21,419 nt of DNA from Hyphomicrobiaceae bacterium (GTDB lineage: Bacteria > Pseudomonadota > Alphaproteobacteria > Rhizobiales > JAKIUO01): NCBI GenBank assembly GCA_021647535.1, contig JAKIUO010000023.1:1-21419 (forward strand), given 5' to 3'. The notes under the pieces were generated by a model. That model did not search any database and was not told the DNA's origin. It saw nothing but the letters and a program-made list of their open reading frames with translations. Each line of letters begins with the position of its first letter. The first letter of the stretch is position 1. This document shows positions 7,829-14,882 of this stretch, in pieces. A program made the translations under genes and the position numbers.

Positions 7829-10105
7829 TTAAAGCGTGTCGGGGTGACCACGGTTAATGTCCCGTAACAGCGCAATTTTGGGCTGTTGTTTATTGAGCCT
7901 GGCCCGAAAAATCTGCACGCTGGCCATAATGCGTTGCACATAGCGTCTGGTTTCCGAAAAGGGGATGCTTTCAATCCAGTCAATGGTATCAACAGAGGAG
8001 CTGCGCGGATCGCCAAAGCTTTCAATCCACTCATTGACACGGCGCGGACCGGCATTATAGGCGACCAGCGTCAGAATATAGGAGCCGTTATATTTCTTGA
8101 TGAGATCATGCAGGTGAGCCACGCCCAAAGAAATATTATATGAGGGGTCGCTGGTCAGCCTTGAACGGCTATAACGCACCTTGTGCTGGCGGGCGATCTG
8201 GCGCGCCGTTCCGGGCATGATCTGCATCATGCCTCTGGCGCCGACCGGGCTTTTGGCCTTGGCGTTAAATTCACTTTCCTGTCTGGCCAGCGCCAAAATG
8301 AAAGCCGTGTCCACTTTTGCCGTCAGCCTTTTATAATGAGGCATGGCATTGAGCGGATAGGCATAACGATCCAGATCAAAGCCCCGGTAAATACCGATTT
8401 TGCCTGTTACAACACTGCCGCGCCGCGAGTGGATCTGTGAGGCCAGTTCGGCCAGCAAGGTGATTTCTCCTGGACTTTTAAGACGCCATGCTAAGGCGTT
8501 AAAAAACAGCGATACGAGACCGTTTTGATCCGCTTTGTGAGCAATCACCAGAGCGCGCACCGCATCTCGCGCTAAAAAGCGCCGCAGATCCAGCCTGCTA
8601 GGGACGGGGGGACTGAGTTGGCCAACAAGGCTTTTTCTCTTCATAGCCTGCAAGGCCAGCTGGCCGTAATAGGTACGAAAATATTTGGCAGAGTTTGAAA
8701 AATGCGACAGAGCGCCAATCTTGTCACCGCGTTTTTGCGCCAGGCGACCCAGCCAGTACTCGGCCTTGGAGATTTCCCGGCGTCGACGCGCATGTTTGCG
8801 CTGCAGGACAAAATGGCCAGCGGCCAGTTCGATCTTGTTGAGGCGCGTCAGGGCAATCCAGCCAGACAGGAACTCGGCATCACACAGATTTCGGCGAGAT
8901 ATTTTGCCATGATTACTGGCAATCTTGTAGGCCGCCAGAGGCTTGTTCTGGCGTAGGGCGTAACGGGTTTGCAAGCGCCGTTCTATCCACCATTCATTGG
9001 GCTCCACCATGGCCTTTGTGCCAAGAGGCGCACGTGCCAGCAGCTGGCGTGAGGCTTCGAATTTCTCCTTGCGACGCAAAAGCTGGATTTTGTTGAACAG
9101 CAATCCAACATCGGACAGGGCATCCTTCCCAAGTTTGGCATATTGTTTTTCGGCATCCTTGAGCCGTCTTTTGATGACCTCCATCCGCAGATTTATTTTT
9201 TCCTGCTCTGGTTTTGAGAGGTATTTTTTGACCCGGCGGACAGCAGGCAAATGCCGTTTTTTGTCTTTATAAAGGAAATGGTCGGCGCGGCGACGATGGT
9301 CGGCAGCACCAAGTTGGTTGCCAAATATGGAGAGCAGCTTTTTTTCTGTCTTTTTGCCAAGTGTATGCCTGTGCCAGGCCTCACGAACCAGTTTAAGTGC
9401 CTTTTGGGGTTGGCCGGTGCGTTTGTAAGCCAGGGCCAGCAGAAATTTACCGGTGCCACTGGTCGGGCGTTTTTTGGCATAAAGCCCCTTGATTGTTGAA
9501 GGGGAGGCATCATTTTTGAGCAGGGCACGCTCCACACGGCGACGCAGCAGCCCACGACTTGGCCAGTCAGTATTCTTTTTGCGAAAGCGCTCCATGGCCA
9601 TTGGGTCATCAAGGCTACTGGCCTTGCGCAAATAATACCACCAGGCCAGTTTGCGGACAGCTGGATCTACGATTTGAGATCTGCTGGCACGCGCTTCGAC
9701 AAGGCGGTTTCTAATGGTGTGGTTGATGGTGTTTTTGAGGGCTGCGATATCGGCGCTTGAAACGGACAGGTTGAGGACAGGGGCCAAGGATTTCAGGCGG
9801 TTAGACATGAGGCCGCCTCTCGATGTCTCTGGTGGAATGGAACCATAGCTGACGTTGTAGCGAAAGTCCCCGTCCTTTTGTCGCAATGTGCGCAAGGGAT
9901 TTTTGCTAGGGAGCGGGGGCATGTCAGAGGCCGGTGTTTCTTTGCTAGCCTCAATGAGGGCAGCGATCTGATCGACCTTTCCGGCACGCGATCCTTGCGT
10001 AAATAACAAAATTAAAATGAGCGTAAACAATAAGACGCCAAAGGAAACCACAATTTGTAACCGTCTCGAAAGAAGGCTGGTGGACGGTTGACACGTTTTG
10101 TCCAT
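7829..10105 (-). CDS. Soluble lytic murein transglycosylase (Slt70-like)
   Basis: A 758-residue periplasmic enzyme predicted to cleave the MurNAc-GlcNAc bond of peptidoglycan with formation of the 1,6-anhydro product. The N-terminus has one hydrophobic segment (about 18-36), a signal sequence or membrane anchor. A long basic, helical region (about 90-580) resembles the superhelical U/L domains of Slt70. The C-terminal SLT domain (about 595-740) holds the catalytic glutamate in ARQESEF (Glu610), then SPVGARGMMQIMPGTA and the AYNAGPRRVNEW motif. It is longer than E. coli Slt (about 645 residues). It lies divergent to dapA, so both a wall-cleaving enzyme and a precursor enzyme flank one regulatory region. 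Confidence 0.93.
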   Translation of the reverse strand: MDKTCQPSTSLLSRRLQIVVSFGVLLFTLILILLFTQGSRAGKVDQIAALIEASKETPASDMPPLPSKNPLRTLRQKDGDFRYNVSYGSIPPETSRGGLMSNRLKSLAPVLNLSVSSADIAALKNTINHTIRNRLVEARASRSQIVDPAVRKLAWWYYLRKASSLDDPMAMERFRKKNTDWPSRGLLRRRVERALLKNDASPSTIKGLYAKKRPTSGTGKFLLALAYKRTGQPQKALKLVREAWHRHTLGKKTEKKLLSIFGNQLGAADHRRRADHFLYKDKKRHLPAVRRVKKYLSKPEQEKINLRMEVIKRRLKDAEKQYAKLGKDALSDVGLLFNKIQLLRRKEKFEASRQLLARAPLGTKAMVEPNEWWIERRLQTRYALRQNKPLAAYKIASNHGKISRRNLCDAEFLSGWIALTRLNKIELAAGHFVLQRKHARRRREISKAEYWLGRLAQKRGDKIGALSHFSNSAKYFRTYYGQLALQAMKRKSLVGQLSPPVPSRLDLRRFLARDAVRALVIAHKADQNGLVSLFFNALAWRLKSPGEITLLAELASQIHSRRGSVVTGKIGIYRGFDLDRYAYPLNAMPHYKRLTAKVDTAFILALARQESEFNAKAKSPVGARGMMQIMPGTARQIARQHKVRYSRSRLTSDPSYNISLGVAHLHDLIKKYNGSYILTLVAYNAGPRRVNEWIESFGDPRSSSVDTIDWIESIPFSETRRYVQRIMASVQIFRARLNKQQPKIALLRDINRGHPDTL

Positions 10106-10514
10106 TATATGGCTGAGCCCCCAAAATATTACGCAACAAGTGAAAAAGAGTATGCTACAAGACGCTGCACTGGTGCAACATCCGAACGAAGAATTGCTGA
10201 TTTGGCACGAATCTAGCTGATTTATCTGTCAAAAAAATGGCTTTACAAGAGCTTGCAGAGGCGCAAGCGAGGAAGTAATGTCATTTATTGTGATGGTTTT
10301 TGTGTTTTTGGCTCTTCGCCGCAGCTCAAAAACCATCAGGTCGACATGAGAAGTCCAAGGGCTTGAGAAAATCAAAAACATGAGAAAATGTTTTGTTAAT
10401 CTGATCAAGATGAAGAATTGATAGTGTTGCTCAAACTTTCCATGAAAGTGTTGCGATCTTTGTTTGGGACCTTGCAATGAGTGGTTCCTATTAGCTTAAA
10501 GGAAGAGACAGATC
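10106..10514. other. Divergent slt-dapA intergenic region with three inverted repeats
   Basis: About 400 bp with no convincing gene. It holds a 6-bp stem at 10251-10268 (GCTTGC/GCAAGC) and a perfect 12-bp inverted repeat, TGATGGTTTTTG at 10291-10302 and CAAAAACCATCA at 10327-10338. A third stem, AAAACAT/ATGTTTT, lies at 10375-10394. Promoters for both flanking genes must lie here, but I could not assign convincing -35/-10 pairs. No lysine riboswitch-like layout was recognised. Confidence 0.6.
10291..10338. repeat. Perfect 12-bp inverted repeat upstream of dapA
   Basis: The arms TGATGGTTTTTG and CAAAAACCATCA are exact reverse complements separated by 24 bp. It lies about 180 bp before the dapA start. 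No T-tract follows on either strand, so it is not a classic terminator. It may be part of a leader RNA, a small RNA or a protein site. Confidence 0.6.
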
Positions 10515-11396
10515 ATGTTCAGGGGTTCGATTACAGCGCTGATAACACCCTTTGCGGGAGACAAGCTTGACGAAGAAGCTTTTTCACGGCTGGTCGATTG
10601 GCAAATTTTGCAGGGTACACACGGTCTTGTGCCGGTGGGCACAACCGGCGAAAGCCCGACCTTGACACGCAGCGAGCACAAGCGGGTGATTGAGTTGTGC
10701 ATCGAAGCGACCAATGGTCGTGTGCCGGTGATTGCCGGTACGGGGTCCAACAACACTCTGGATGCCATCGAATATACCCTCCATGCCAAAAAAGCGGGCG
10801 CGGATGGGGCGCTGATCGTTGCCCCTTATTATAATAAGCCAAGTCAGGAAGGGCTTTATCAGCATTATAAAGCCATTCAGGATGCGGTTGAAATTCCCAT
10901 AATCGTTTATAATATTCCGGGGCGCTCTATTGTGGATATCAGCGTTGAAACCATGGCCCGGCTGGCCAAGCTGCCCAATATTGTCGGCGTCAAGGATGCG
11001 ACAGGTGACGTGACGCGCATTTCTCAACAGCGTGAGGCCATTGGCGAAGACTTTTTGTTGTTGTCGGGAGATGATCCGCTGGCTCTGGCCAGTATGGTGA
11101 ATGGCGCACATGGCTGCATCTCGGTGGCCTCCAATATTGTGCCAAAACTATGTGCGCTGTTTCAGGACGCCTGCATGAGTGGCGATTTCAAAACGGCGCT
11201 TTCTTTGCAGGATCAGCTGATGCCGCTGCATAATGTGATGTTTGTCGAGCCAAGTCCGGCCCCTGTTAAATATGCCGCTTCGAAACTGGGCATTTGTGCA
11301 CCAAATGTGCGCCTGCCAATGATTGAAGCGAGCGCGGCGTTGCGCCAGAGGATTGATGGAGCGCTCAAAGGTCTGGAGCTGCAAAAGATTTCCTGA
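10515..11396 (+). CDS. dapA: 4-hydroxy-tetrahydrodipicolinate synthase
   Basis: DapA condenses pyruvate with aspartate semialdehyde, the first step towards diaminopimelate and lysine, in the cytoplasm. The 293-residue product has the usual family length and a complete active site. It has GTTGES with Thr43/Thr44, Tyr132 in VYNIPGRS with Arg137, and the Schiff-base Lys160 in GVKDATGD. The ATG at 10515 follows GGAAGAG by about seven bases. smpB starts 21 bp downstream, forming the dapA-smpB pair common in Alphaproteobacteria. It feeds precursor to the peptidoglycan machinery encoded at the left of the window. Confidence 0.97.
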   Translation: MFRGSITALITPFAGDKLDEEAFSRLVDWQILQGTHGLVPVGTTGESPTLTRSEHKRVIELCIEATNGRVPVIAGTGSNNTLDAIEYTLHAKKAGADGALIVAPYYNKPSQEGLYQHYKAIQDAVEIPIIVYNIPGRSIVDISVETMARLAKLPNIVGVKDATGDVTRISQQREAIGEDFLLLSGDDPLALASMVNGAHGCISVASNIVPKLCALFQDACMSGDFKTALSLQDQLMPLHNVMFVEPSPAPVKYAASKLGICAPNVRLPMIEASAALRQRIDGALKGLELQKIS

Positions 11397-11417
11397 TCGC
11401 GAAAGAGAGTTGATGAG

Positions 11418-11897
11418 ATGGCAAAAAAGAAGAAAAAGGACGATGGCCGCAAGATTGTTGCCGATAATCGCAAGGCGCGGCATAATTTTTTCTTTGAAGA
11501 TGTGATTGAGGCCGGGATTGTACTCACCGGCACCGAGGTTAAATCCCTGCGCGAGGGCCGCGCCAATATCGCCGAGAGCTATGCCAGCGACGAGGGCGGT
11601 GAAATCTGGCTGATCAACGCCAATATCCCGCAATATTCAGCCGGAAACCGCAATAATCACGAGCCCCGACGCCATCGAAAACTGCTCTTGCGCCAACGCC
11701 AGATTGACAAGCTGCTGATGGCGGTGCAACGCGAAGGCATGACCCTGGTGCCGCTAAAACTTTATTTCAACGAACGCGGCATGGTTAAGCTGGAAATTGC
11801 CTTGGCCAAGGGTAAAAAGATCCACGACAAGCGCCAGACCTCCAAAGACCGCGACTGGGCCCGCCAAAAAGCCCGATTGATGCGTGATAAAGGCTGA
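11418..11897 (+). CDS. smpB: SsrA (tmRNA)-binding protein SmpB
   Basis: SmpB binds tmRNA and brings it to stalled ribosomes for trans-translation. The 159-residue product has the family hallmarks: RKARHNFFFEDVIEAGIVLT near the N-terminus, GTEVKSLREGRANIAESYA, and the basic C-terminal tail KGKKIHDKRQTSKDRDWARQ that acts in the ribosomal decoding centre. It lies 21 bp after dapA, with GAGAG about eight bases before the ATG. No tmRNA gene was recognised in the window. The stop is immediately followed by repeat copy B. Confidence 0.97.
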   Translation: MAKKKKKDDGRKIVADNRKARHNFFFEDVIEAGIVLTGTEVKSLREGRANIAESYASDEGGEIWLINANIPQYSAGNRNNHEPRRHRKLLLRQRQIDKLLMAVQREGMTLVPLKLYFNERGMVKLEIALAKGKKIHDKRQTSKDRDWARQKARLMRDKG

Positions 11898-11903
11898 TTT
11901 TTT

Positions 11904-12034
11904 TGCTACGCAACCCCACTGGAGCAACCCCCTCCAAACCACCCGTTTTTCTATCATCAAATTCAAAAAAGTAAGGGGTTTGGGGAACTCGTTCCCCAAG
12001 TGGGTGTGGGCGACAGCCCATTCGCGAAGCGATC
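11904..12034 (+). repeat. Multi-hairpin intergenic repeat, copy B
   Basis: Fills the gap between the convergent smpB and DUF2161 genes. Bases 11942-11999 are identical to 113-170 in copy A, with matching flanks. Its hairpins are TTGGGGAAC/GTTCCCCAA at 11980-11999, TGGGC/GCCCA at 12007-12020 and TCGC/GCGA at 12022-12032. It has the same orientation as copy A. Between convergent genes it may serve as a two-way transcript end. Confidence 0.85.
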
Positions 12035-12072
12035 CTTGTTTATTTTTGAAAATGATATTTTTAGGCTCTGCC

Positions 12073-12765
12073 CTAAAGCTGTGCAATCGCGTTGCTAAAA
12101 GTCTGAAGTGCTGTTTTTCCTACGGGTGTCAGGTCGTAGATGCCGCGATCAACGCGCGTGAACCAGCCGTAATGGTCTTTTTGCAGGATGCCACCAGCGC
12201 GATCAACTTGTGTTTGTTCACGGATTTCCTTGAGGCGGACCGCACCTTTTTGGTCGATAAAAGACAGGCAGCGCAGAGCATCTTGCCGGTAAGAAGTGAT
12301 GATTTTGGTTTTGTTGGTGCCGCCCAGATTAGGGTCGCCGACACGTTGCGAAAATTCTTTTAGCAGCCGCCCGCTGCGACGCTTGTTTTTACGCGGTGCG
12401 TAAGGGGCGGGGTCGCAGTGGACTTCTGTAGCGCGTCCCGGTGTCTTTTTGAGATCGACCGTGATGAGACCGATACCTAGGCGGCGGCACAGCTTTATGA
12501 GCCCGCGCCTGTTGCGTTTCCAAAGACTATTGGCGCTTTTTCCTGCCGGTTTGGGAATGGCGACATAGACGCTGTCGGTAAGGCTCTGGCGATCTACCGC
12601 CTGTATGAGCAAAGGCATGGACAGGCTTAGTTTGAGTTCGATAATGACAGGAGGCTCACCTTCGCGCACGGCAACGACATCGCAATCATTGACCTCGGCT
12701 TTGACTTCATAGCCCTGTTTTTCAAGGTATTTCTTGATCGCCGGATAAAGATCTGTCTCGCGCAT
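12073..12765 (-). CDS. DUF2161 family protein, PD-(D/E)XK nuclease-like
   Basis: A 230-residue protein resembling the DUF2161 family of Alphaproteobacteria. The N-terminal part shows a PD-(D/E)XK-like signature: Asp29 in NDCDVVAV, then Glu43 and Lys45 in VIIELKLS. These are followed by a helix (LLIQAVDRQSL) and strand (SVYVAIPKP), the core layout of a Holliday-resolvase/restriction-like nuclease fold. The basic middle (APRKNKRRSGRLLKEFSQRV) could contact nucleic acid. The C-terminal 80 residues look like a winged-helix (RAGGILQKDHYGWFTRVDRG). Family members have been annotated as phosphodiesterases, but I know of no established function. The gene stands alone, with an intergenic repeat on each side in opposite orientation. 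Confidence 0.75.
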   Translation of the reverse strand: MRETDLYPAIKKYLEKQGYEVKAEVNDCDVVAVREGEPPVIIELKLSLSMPLLIQAVDRQSLTDSVYVAIPKPAGKSANSLWKRNRRGLIKLCRRLGIGLITVDLKKTPGRATEVHCDPAPYAPRKNKRRSGRLLKEFSQRVGDPNLGGTNKTKIITSYRQDALRCLSFIDQKGAVRLKEIREQTQVDRAGGILQKDHYGWFTRVDRGIYDLTPVGKTALQTFSNAIAQL

Positions 12766-12843
12766 GTGCTGCCCCTGTTTCAGAAACCTGATGCTATTTT
12801 GTTCTGAATATATTAAGGAGAGATTAATAAATGCCGACGCAGA

Positions 12844-13008
12844 GTTTGCTGCGCAAGTGGGCTATTGCCCACACCCATTTGGGGGAAAGTCTTCCCCCAA
12901 TCCCCCTTCTTTTTGAAATTCAAAAAAGGGTGGGCCAAGTAGAGTGCAAATATGGGAGGTCTCCTCCCAACGGGGTGTGGGGCTGGCCCCATTCGCGTAG
13001 CGAGTTGA
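12844..13008 (-). repeat. Multi-hairpin intergenic repeat, copy C (inverted, diverged)
   Basis: Lies between DUF2161 and bioY. Its left end is the reverse complement of the right end of copies A and B: CTGCGCAAG, then GTGGGC/GCCCAC at 12857-12872, then TTGGGGGAA/TTCCCCCAA at 12879-12900. The centre has the palindrome TTTTTGAA/TTCAAAAA. The right end has GGGAGG/CCTCCC, GGGGCTGGCCCC and TCGCGTAGCGA, matching the inverted left end of copy A. The element is modular: the hairpins are kept while their sequences drift in a compensated way. Confidence 0.75.
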
Positions 13009-13012
13009 GCGT

Positions 13013-13594
13013 TTATTCCGAGCGGCCCAACAGATTTGACAGCCCCCAGAAGGCGGGGAACAGCAAGGTGGCGACAGCAATTTTCAGCAGGTCGCTAAGG
13101 ATGAACGGCATAAAGCCCAGCGTCACTGATTTTTCCCAGCCGGTAAATTGTGCGAGCCAGGCGAGGCCCGGGGCATAGATCAAAGCGAGGCCCGCCAGCA
13201 TGGTGAAGAATAGGGCAATGGGGCGTTTGGTGAGGCCACGTTCAGCAAAATACCCAACAAACAAAGCGGCCAGTAAAAAGCCGAGCAGATAGCCGCCGGT
13301 TGGACCCATCATATAGGAAATGCCAAGGCCTTTTGCGGGGGTTCCGGCAAATACGGGGAGGCCAGCGGCACCCTCAGCCAGATAGAGAGCGATTGTTGCG
13401 GCTCCCAAACGCGCGCCAAGTGCTGCTGCCAGTCCCAGCACGGCAAGAACCTGCAGGGTCATGGGGACGGGCCAGAACGGCACCTGCACCTTGGCGGATA
13501 GCCAAAGCAGGGCGCTGCCAGCGACAACAAGCAAGAGCTGCACAGGCAGGCTGGAAACGGGAACAATGAGGTTCTGGCGCGTTGCGGTCATCAT
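13013..13594 (-). CDS. bioY: Biotin transporter substrate-binding subunit BioY
   Basis: BioY is the biotin-binding S component of an energy-coupling factor transporter in the inner membrane. The 193-residue product has about six membrane segments and the family pattern AKVQVPFWPVPMTLQVLAVL near the N-terminus. GPTGGYLLGFLLAA follows in the middle, and both are characteristic of BioY. No ATPase (BioM) or T component (BioN) gene lies next to it, so it either borrows a shared module or acts alone. The first of two adjacent ATGs (13594) has GGAAAG nine bases upstream. It follows bioB on the same strand after 236 bp that contain hairpins, so the two may not be simply cotranscribed. Confidence 0.93.
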   Translation of the reverse strand: MMTATRQNLIVPVSSLPVQLLLVVAGSALLWLSAKVQVPFWPVPMTLQVLAVLGLAAALGARLGAATIALYLAEGAAGLPVFAGTPAKGLGISYMMGPTGGYLLGFLLAALFVGYFAERGLTKRPIALFFTMLAGLALIYAPGLAWLAQFTGWEKSVTLGFMPFILSDLLKIAVATLLFPAFWGLSNLLGRSE

Positions 13595-13609
13595 GGGGCG
13601 TAACTTTCC

Positions 13610-13629
13610 TGTAAATTGTTTTTCTTACA
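13610..13629. promoter_or_regulatory. Possible operator upstream of bioY
   Basis: TGTAA and TTACA are separated by 10 bp, 15 bp before the bioY start. The arms loosely recall the outer part of biotin-repressor operators (TTGTAA...TTACAA), but the spacing is not the usual one. No BioR-type TTAT-N2-ATAA box was found. Weak evidence. Confidence 0.2.
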
Positions 13630-13733
13630 CCAACTTATATCCCTTTTCTTGAGCAAGTCAAAGAGGCAGCTTAGGACACCCGCAAAAATAATCGAATGAT
13701 TTGACTTGTATTTTTGTCCGCCAGCTTCGTTCT

Positions 13734-13769
13734 GCAAAGGGTTATGTAGCTGGCTACACGCCCCTTTGC
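13734..13769. repeat. Long hairpin between bioB and bioY
   Basis: GCAAAGGG (13734-13741) pairs with CCCTTTGC (13762-13769). Inside it TGTAGC (13745-13750) pairs with GCTACA (13753-13758), with a small 3+3 internal loop and a very tight apex. That gives 14 base pairs in 36 bases. No T-run follows on either strand. It may be a processed-RNA element or a short repeat unit. Confidence 0.6.
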
Positions 13770-13796
13770 ACGCCTCACTGACAAACAAAACCCCGG

Positions 13797-13844
13797 CCTC
13801 AAATCTATTCACTTATTCCTGCAGCTGTCCTTAAAGATTTGAGG
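13797..13844 (-). terminator. Possible terminator at the 3' end of bioB
   Basis: AGATTTGAGG (13835-13844, overlapping the last codons of bioB) is the exact complement of CCTCAAATCT (13797-13806), spaced by 28 bases. On the minus strand the second arm is followed by CCGGGGTTTTGTTTG, a moderately T-rich stretch. The large loop makes this a weak intrinsic terminator at best. Confidence 0.35.
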
Positions 13845-14829
13845 GCTTTTCGAGGGTCACTCCCAGGCGCTTTAGCAGCCCGGCATCGCGGCCCGGCTTG
13901 GCATTTGGCGTGGTGAGCAGCTGTTCGCCATGGAAGAAGGAATTGGCTCCAGCCAGAAAGCACAAGGCTTGCGCCTCATCGCTCATGGCCTCGCGCCCGG
14001 CAGACAGGCGCACATAGGCGCGTGGCATCATAATACGGGCGGCGGCAACGACGCGCACCAGTTCGAAAATATCGAGGGGCGGGGTGTTTTCCAGCGGTGT
14101 GCCCTTGATCGGTACGAGCAGATTGATGGGCACTGATTGCGGATGCTCGGGCTGGTTGGCCAGTACGCGCAGCATTTTGGCGCGGTCCTCAAAGCTTTCG
14201 CCCATGCCAAGAATGACGCCAGAGCACACATTGATACCAGCTTCGCGCACATGGTTCAGCGTGTCGAGACGATCCTGAAAAGTGCGGGTGGTGATGATTT
14301 TGGCGTAATATTCTGGCGAGGTATCAATATTGTGATTGTAATAATCAAGTCCGCTGTCTTTTAGTCTGGTGGCCTGATCGGGGGTCAGCATACCAAGAGT
14401 GGCGCAGGTTTCCAGACCCAGCGCCCGCACGGCTTCAATCATCTCGATCACCCGTGATAGCGAGCTGTTGCCGGGACGACGCCATGCCGCTCCCATACAA
14501 AAACGGCTGGCCCCTTGCGCTTTGGCAGCGGTGGCGGCCTCGATGACTTCTTGCAATGCTATGAGCCCGCCGGGATCAACGGAGCTATCATTTTTCATGC
14601 TTTGGGCGCAATAACCACAATCCTCGGGACAACCGCCTGTTTTGATGCTGAGCAGCGCGCTGGCCTGTATTTCATTGGGGTCAAAATGCTGGCGATGGAT
14701 GCTTTGCGCCTCGAACAGGAGATCATTAAAGGGCCGGTTCAGAAGCGCCAGAGCGTCCGCGATGGTCCAGTCCATGCGCAGTGCCGGGGCAGGCGCAGGT
14801 GATTGGGGATTTGGTGTTAAATCAGTCAT
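13831..14829 (-). CDS. bioB: Biotin synthase
   Basis: BioB is the radical SAM enzyme that inserts sulfur into dethiobiotin, the last step of biotin synthesis. The 332-residue product has the radical-SAM cysteine motif GGCPEDCGYC with Cys67, Cys71 and Cys74. It also has the family stretches GLDYYNHNIDTS, CSGVILGMGE and RLSAGRE, with the arginine that coordinates the [2Fe-2S] cluster. The first 18 residues are proline-rich and not conserved, and the ATG at 14829 lacks a good ribosome-binding site; an alternative start is at 14775. The rest of the biotin pathway (bioA, bioD, bioF) is not in the window. Confidence 0.97.
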   Translation of the reverse strand: MTDLTPNPQSPAPAPALRMDWTIADALALLNRPFNDLLFEAQSIHRQHFDPNEIQASALLSIKTGGCPEDCGYCAQSMKNDSSVDPGGLIALQEVIEAATAAKAQGASRFCMGAAWRRPGNSSLSRVIEMIEAVRALGLETCATLGMLTPDQATRLKDSGLDYYNHNIDTSPEYYAKIITTRTFQDRLDTLNHVREAGINVCSGVILGMGESFEDRAKMLRVLANQPEHPQSVPINLLVPIKGTPLENTPPLDIFELVRVVAAARIMMPRAYVRLSAGREAMSDEAQALCFLAGANSFFHGEQLLTTPNAKPGRDAGLLKRLGVTLEKPSNL

Positions 14830-14882
14830 TTGTCTTTGTCGCCAGACCGGCGTTCCCTGTCAAGCTCTATTCGCTTGGCGAA

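Noticed and set aside
10229..10477. Minus-strand open frame of 82 codons in the slt-dapA gap
   Set aside because: No ribosome-binding site, biased composition and no family resemblance; the region is better explained as regulatory.
11398..12072. tmRNA gene (ssrA) next to smpB
   Set aside because: No tRNA-like ends or tag-coding sequence were recognised; the space after smpB is filled by the repeat.
11884..12363. Plus-strand open frame of 159 codons across repeat copy B and the 3' part of DUF2161
   Set aside because: Its first third is repeat sequence and the rest is antisense to DUF2161. Similar peptides arise from other repeat copies, so it is a by-product of the repeat.
12844..13008. CRISPR-like array or tandem repeat
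   Set aside because: The hairpins differ in sequence and there are no equal-length spacers between identical repeats; it is a single copy of a modular element.
13595..13830. BioR box or classical biotin operator for bioB/bioY
   Set aside because: No TTAT-N2-ATAA box was found. The only dyad near bioY (TGTAA-N10-TTACA) has the wrong spacing for a biotin-repressor operator, so it is listed only as a weak possibility.
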